Assembly: GCA_002319075.1 (NCBI GenBank) | Contig: NVQB01000001.1 | Span: 744,001-808,000, forward strand | DNA: 64,000 bases | Source of the DNA: Sphingobacteriaceae bacterium | GTDB lineage: Bacteria > Bacteroidota > Bacteroidia > B-17B0 > Aurantibacillaceae | Direction of reading: 5' to 3' | Shown: piece after piece, positions 60,468 through 64,000 of the stretch | How the letters are laid out: every line of letters starts with the position of its first letter | Numbering within the stretch: position 1 is the first letter of the stretch | Translations under genes and position numbers: made by a program | Notes under the pieces: model-generated | Told to the model about the DNA's origin: nothing | Seen by the model: only the letters and a program-made list of their open reading frames with translations | The model's database searches: none

Positions 60468-60935
60468 ATGGAACGAAAAACAAAAATTACTGCCGAAGAT
60501 GGTAAACAAGAGTTAACCATCACCAGGGAATTTGATTTGCCTTTGGATTTACTTTTTAGGGCTTATGCAGAACCTGATATTGTTGAGCAATGGATGAATA
60601 CAAAAGTTTTGAAGCTTGAAAATAAAAAGCACGGCAGCTATCAGTTTGAAACCTCTGATCCCAAAGGAAACGTCGTCTTCCGGTCTAATGGTACAATTCA
60701 TGACTTTCAAACCAATCTAAAAATCACAAGAACATTTGAAATGGAGAATACTGGTTTTCCCATTCAACTGGAATTTTTAGAATTCGAATCTTTAAGCGAT
60801 GAAACAAGTAAACTCACCATGCATGTTATTTACAAGTCGGTAGAAGTAAGAGACCAACTACTTAAATTGCCTTTTGCACAGGGCATAAACATGGCACATA
60901 ACCGCATACAAGAAATTTTAAATCCTCTAAAATAA
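60468..60935 (+). CDS. AHSA1/SRPBCC domain protein
   Basis: 155 residues, helix-grip fold: LTITREFDLPLDLLFRAYAEPDIVEQWM, then GSYQFETSDPKGNVVFRSNGTIHDF. The pattern is that of the SRPBCC protein found directly after ArsR-type regulators. The gene starts at the base following the ArsR stop. Function is unproven; such proteins are assumed to bind hydrophobic ligands. Distinct from the shorter SRPBCC protein on the other strand at 59.5-60.0 kb. Confidence 0.85.
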   Translation: MERKTKITAEDGKQELTITREFDLPLDLLFRAYAEPDIVEQWMNTKVLKLENKKHGSYQFETSDPKGNVVFRSNGTIHDFQTNLKITRTFEMENTGFPIQLEFLEFESLSDETSKLTMHVIYKSVEVRDQLLKLPFAQGINMAHNRIQEILNPLK

Positions 60936-60941
60936 AAACTC

Positions 60942-61325
60942 ATGACAAAAAGAAACAAAATTATCTATTGGATCGCAACCGGTTGGTTGGCTTTAGGGAT
61001 GACCGTTACGGGGATCGTTCAGATCCTGAGGATTCCGGACGAAAAAGTTGTCATGGAAAGGCTTGGCTACCTGCCCTATTTTATGGTGCTTCTCGGAATT
61101 TGGAAATTACTAGGAGTTATTGCCGTACTTGTTCCCAAATTCGCTCTTGTAAAAGAATGGGCTTATGCAGGATTTTTTTTCGCGATGTCAGGCGCTTTAG
61201 TTTCCCATCTTGCTATGGGCGACTCTGCCATTGAACTTTTTGGTCCTTCTCTGTTACTGGTATTGACTTCTGTTTCATGGTATTTCAGACCAGCTGAAAG
61301 AAGACTTATTGCAACTGTTAAATAA
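60942..61325 (+). CDS. DoxX-like small membrane protein
   Basis: 127 residues with four hydrophobic helices. IYWIATGWLALGMTVTGIVQI, then LGYLPYFMVLLGIWKLLGVIAVLV and LVKEWAYAGFFFAMSGALVSHLA match the DoxX-like family that follows ArsR/AHSA1 pairs in many Bacteroidota. It starts 6 bp after the AHSA1 stop. Role unknown. Confidence 0.88.
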   Translation: MTKRNKIIYWIATGWLALGMTVTGIVQILRIPDEKVVMERLGYLPYFMVLLGIWKLLGVIAVLVPKFALVKEWAYAGFFFAMSGALVSHLAMGDSAIELFGPSLLLVLTSVSWYFRPAERRLIATVK

Positions 61326-61355
61326 GATTTCTAATTTCATTCTAAGAAAAGAATT

Positions 61356-61943
61356 ATGAGCGAGACCAACCCGAAAGTTGATTTTTATTTTACGAAAGCC
61401 AAAAAATGGCAGAAAGAAATAGACCTGTTAAGAACCATAGTATTAGACAGCGGCTTAACCGAAGAATTAAAATGGGGTGTGCCTTGTTATACTTTAGATG
61501 GAAATAACGTAGTTTTAATCCATACTTTTAAAGACTACTGTGCGCTCTTATTTCATAAAGGCGTGCTTATAAAAGATGTAAAAGCAGTACTTATTCAGCA
61601 AACCGAAAATGTTCAGGCTGCGCGCCAAATGCGGTTTACGGATCTTCGCGAAATTATTGATCTGAAGACCACGATAAAAACATACATTAAAGAAGCTATA
61701 AAAATTGAAAAATCGGGTGAAAAAGTTCCGATGAAAGAAACCAGGGAATTTAAAATGCCTGAAGAATTTAAAAGCAGGTTAGAGAAAAACGCAGGTCTTA
61801 AAAAAGCTTTTGAAACTTTAACTCCGGGAAGACAAAGAGGCTATTTACTTTATTTTTCATCTGCGAAACAATCGTCCACACGGGAATCAAGAATAGAAAA
61901 ATATATCCCTCAAATCCTTAAAGGAAAAGGCGTGGATGACTAG
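61356..61943 (+). CDS. DUF1801/YdeI family protein
   Basis: 195 residues. The N-terminal half has the DUF1801 pattern LRTIVLDSGLTEELKWGVPCYTLDGNNVVLIHTFKDYCALLFHKG. The C-terminal half has the YdeI/OmpD-associated helix pattern PEEFKSRLEKNAGLKKAFETLTPGRQRGYLLYFSSAKQSSTRESRIEKY. Reaction unknown. It starts 30 bp after the DoxX-like gene, so it is the likely fourth gene of the ArsR operon. Confidence 0.88.
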   Translation: MSETNPKVDFYFTKAKKWQKEIDLLRTIVLDSGLTEELKWGVPCYTLDGNNVVLIHTFKDYCALLFHKGVLIKDVKAVLIQQTENVQAARQMRFTDLREIIDLKTTIKTYIKEAIKIEKSGEKVPMKETREFKMPEEFKSRLEKNAGLKKAFETLTPGRQRGYLLYFSSAKQSSTRESRIEKYIPQILKGKGVDD

Positions 61944-62001
61944 AAATTCAAACCTATTTTAAAATACTAGTAAATCCTTCAGTACTCCAACCCATTTCAC
62001 T

Positions 62002-62559
62002 ATGAAAACGTCTAAAAAAGAATCAAACTATTCAGACCTATTGCAAGTTCTAAAAAACCGTTTTGAAAAAAACATGAACCGTCATAAAGGCCTTGATTGG
62101 GCCAAGGTACAAGCAAGACTGGAAGCTCATCCTGAAAAACTCTGGTCGATCGACCAAATGGAATTAACCGAAGGGGAACCGGATGTTGTGGGCTATGATA
62201 AAAAAACGGGTGAATTTATTTTTTATGATTGTTCAGAAGAAAGTCCGAAAGGACGAAGAAGTTTATGTTATGATCACGAGGCCCATTCATCGCGTAAAGA
62301 AAACAAACCAAAAAACAGCGTTATGGCCATGGCGGAAGAAATGGGCGTTGAACTTTTAACAGAAGAAGAATACAGAGAGTTACAGGAGCTTGGAAATTTC
62401 GACAGGAAAACATCGAGTTGGCTTGTTACCCCTGCTAACATTCGCAAGTTAGGCGGCGCGCTGTTTGGAGATCGTCGCTACGATACTATTTTTGTTTACC
62501 ATAATGGGGCTGAATCCTATTATGCGGCACGCGGATTCCGCGGTTCTGTAAAAGTTTAA
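62002..62559 (+). CDS. DUF4256 family protein
   Basis: 185 residues, soluble. LLQVLKNRFEKNMNRHKGLDWAKVQARLE, then LWSIDQMELTEGEPDVVGYDKKTGEFIFYDCSEESPKGRRSLCYDHEA, and a C-terminal RKTSSWLVTPANIRKLGGALFGDRRYDTIFVYHNGAESYYAARGFRG, a pattern I associate with DUF4256. No signal peptide. It follows the YdeI-like gene by 58 bp and may belong to the same transcript. Function unknown. Confidence 0.85.
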   Translation: MKTSKKESNYSDLLQVLKNRFEKNMNRHKGLDWAKVQARLEAHPEKLWSIDQMELTEGEPDVVGYDKKTGEFIFYDCSEESPKGRRSLCYDHEAHSSRKENKPKNSVMAMAEEMGVELLTEEEYRELQELGNFDRKTSSWLVTPANIRKLGGALFGDRRYDTIFVYHNGAESYYAARGFRGSVKV

Positions 62560-62744
62560 GGAGCGTTAAACAGACTACATTTTAGATCACGCCTACACAG
62601 GCCTTTTCTTTTACAATTTCCCGCAAATAGAATTCCGATGTAAGTTTTTCCATCATTTTGGGTAGAAAATGTGGTTATTTTTTTGTCTATTTGAAAAAAC
62701 AGACAACAGAGTAATTCCGGATTAAACGAAGCTTACCCAAATTT

Positions 62745-64000
62745 TTGATAAAAAGGAAATACATATATTTTTATGTTTTTGCGTTTGCACTGCTAGTGTC
62801 AAGCATCCTGTTTTTTTTCAAAGCGTACCGCCAATTAGAAGAATACATCGACTTAAGTGCGAGGGCAAATAAGGTACATAATAGCTTTAACAACCTTTCC
62901 CGACATGTTAACAACGCCGCGGTAATTTTCCCTGAAGTGCTTGCGGTAGCTAACCAGTTTCAACCTCATTTTTTTTATACGGATAGTCAAACGGTGATAG
63001 TTGAGCTTGAGAAATTACAAGGCCTGGTGGCAGATTCGATGAATAGAAGAATAGCCAAATCAGTTGATGTTTTGATTCGTTCTGAACTAGCTTGGCTAAC
63101 AAGAAGCAATGTGATTGATTCTATTGTAAATCGCCGGGCGCAGGCCCACCTTCATGCTCTGCGTTCTATAAACACGCTATTAGAACAAGGTGTTCAGCGA
63201 ACAAATTTTTTAGTGGAGCATCGCAAAGAAAACTTAAATAAGGCCTTAAAAGAGGATGGTATTGCCCTACTCATCTTTATTTTGCTCTTCGGTGTTGTGC
63301 TTATTTCCACTACAACAGGTTTGTTTGATCAACGTTCAAAAAGAAAAAACAAAGAACAGGAACTTTCAGAGAAAGAAGATCGTTTCAGTAAAACACTTGA
63401 CGGCCTTTTAGAAGGTGTACAGATACACGATTTTAACTGGAGATACATATACGCCAACGACACCCTTGAAAGGTATAGTATGGGTTCTAAGGAAGAACTT
63501 ATAGGCCTGACATTGATGGAAAAATATCCAGGCATAGAACATCTGGAAGTTTTTAAAATCCTGGAGGAATGCATGGTAAAAAGAATAAGCCGCCAGTTTG
63601 AAACAACATTTATTTTTCCAGATGGCAGAAGGGCAGACTTTGAACTGAGTGCGCACCCCGTGCCAGAAGGTTTGTTTATTCTGTCGATGGACATTACGGC
63701 GCGTAAAAAAACAGAATTAAAACTAAAAGAGGTAAACCGTCTTTATGCCTTTATAAGTGCCATTAATCAAAATATAGTACATGTAAACACCAGAGAAAAA
63801 CTTCTTTACAATGCCTGCAATATCGCTGTAACTATTGGCGAATTTAAAACCGCCTGGATAGGATGGTTAAACGCTGAAAATAAAATTGACATGATTGAAG
63901 TGTGCGGCGATCACCCTACTACCGACGGTGGCAAACATCTTAATCTCGATTATACAACAGATTTACTTAAAGATACTCCAACGGGCAGAGCTTTGAGAAC
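62745..64000 (+). CDS. PAS/GAF sensor protein, probable histidine kinase (partial)
   Basis: Runs off the right edge; 418 residues visible. The likely start is TTG at 62745 (LIKRKYIYFYVFAF), since no ATG occurs in frame for over 100 codons and a membrane helix starts at once. Two membrane helices (about 5-22 and 172-190) bracket a periplasmic helical domain of the CHASE3/4HB type. A PAS domain follows at about 213-320 (SKTLDGLLEGVQIHDFNWRYIYANDTLERY, ending SMDITARKKTE). A GAF-like domain begins near 328 (LYAFISAINQNIVHV...LYNACNIAVTIGEFKTAWIGWL). A kinase domain is expected beyond the window but not seen. Confidence 0.8.
   Translation, partial: MIKRKYIYFYVFAFALLVSSILFFFKAYRQLEEYIDLSARANKVHNSFNNLSRHVNNAAVIFPEVLAVANQFQPHFFYTDSQTVIVELEKLQGLVADSMNRRIAKSVDVLIRSELAWLTRSNVIDSIVNRRAQAHLHALRSINTLLEQGVQRTNFLVEHRKENLNKALKEDGIALLIFILLFGVVLISTTTGLFDQRSKRKNKEQELSEKEDRFSKTLDGLLEGVQIHDFNWRYIYANDTLERYSMGSKEELIGLTLMEKYPGIEHLEVFKILEECMVKRISRQFETTFIFPDGRRADFELSAHPVPEGLFILSMDITARKKTELKLKEVNRLYAFISAINQNIVHVNTREKLLYNACNIAVTIGEFKTAWIGWLNAENKIDMIEVCGDHPTTDGGKHLNLDYTTDLLKDTPTGRALR

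Overview
The window is chromosomal DNA of a member of the Bacteroidota. The evidence is the many secreted proteins ending in a type IX secretion (T9SS) type-A sorting domain (YPNPNNGEF...GIYF...K), the Bacteroidota promoter -7 box TAnnTTTG in front of many genes, the exonuclease-DnaE fusion, the ECF sigma/anti-sigma pair and the DUF3108 and LytTR families. I cannot place it to order or genus. Most genes are housekeeping or surface genes. No phage, CRISPR array, rRNA operon or complete insertion sequence is visible.

Layout. 1-10 kb (minus strand): metK (cut by the window edge), purS, pssA, an ABC-F ATPase, an M48 peptidase and the giant exonuclease-dnaE fusion, with a REP-like repeat patch between the last two. 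10-14.5 kb (plus): PpiD/SurA-type foldase, a Nif3-like protein and a coiled-coil zinc-ribbon protein. 14.5-15.4 kb: tRNA-Val(UAC) followed by decayed tandem copies of its own 3' half and terminator, mixed with a 126-bp direct repeat that looks like an IS end. 15.4-23 kb (minus): a 1674-residue T9SS metalloprotease-like surface protein, then a LytTR response regulator and its LamG-carrying LytS-type kinase. 23-31 kb: a candidate small RNA, another copy of the tRNA-associated repeat, CsbD, DoxX, an EVE-like protein, a T9SS lectin/arabinofuranosidase-like protein, DUF3108, and an ECF sigma factor with a membrane-anchored putative anti-sigma/beta-barrel partner.

31-53 kb: four large T9SS adhesin-like proteins built from Ig-like repeats (31.5, 42.5, 45.6 and 51.3 kb). 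They are interleaved with enolase, a eukaryotic-type citrate synthase, a glutathione peroxidase, rsmE, a serpin, ruvX, 6-phosphofructokinase, an MFS exporter and a GT-C-like membrane protein. Three of the four T9SS proteins carry the same co-linear nine-repeat stalk behind different N-terminal heads. 53-64 kb: an alpha-oxoamine synthase (sphingolipid or sulfonolipid type), a Gre-like factor, mutS, a CarboxypepD_reg-like membrane protein, an ArsR-led operon (ArsR, AHSA1, DoxX-like, YdeI-like) with two operator palindromes at its promoter, DUF4256, and the start of a PAS/GAF sensor protein cut by the window edge.

The strongest candidates for something undescribed are the tRNA-Val-derived repeat family (14.6-15.4 kb plus a 90-bp copy at 23.4 kb that is 88/90 identical by hand alignment), the promoter-terminator pair without a normal gene at 23.25-23.37 kb, and the head-swapped nine-repeat T9SS adhesin family. 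No search could be run, so family names rest on motifs and length.
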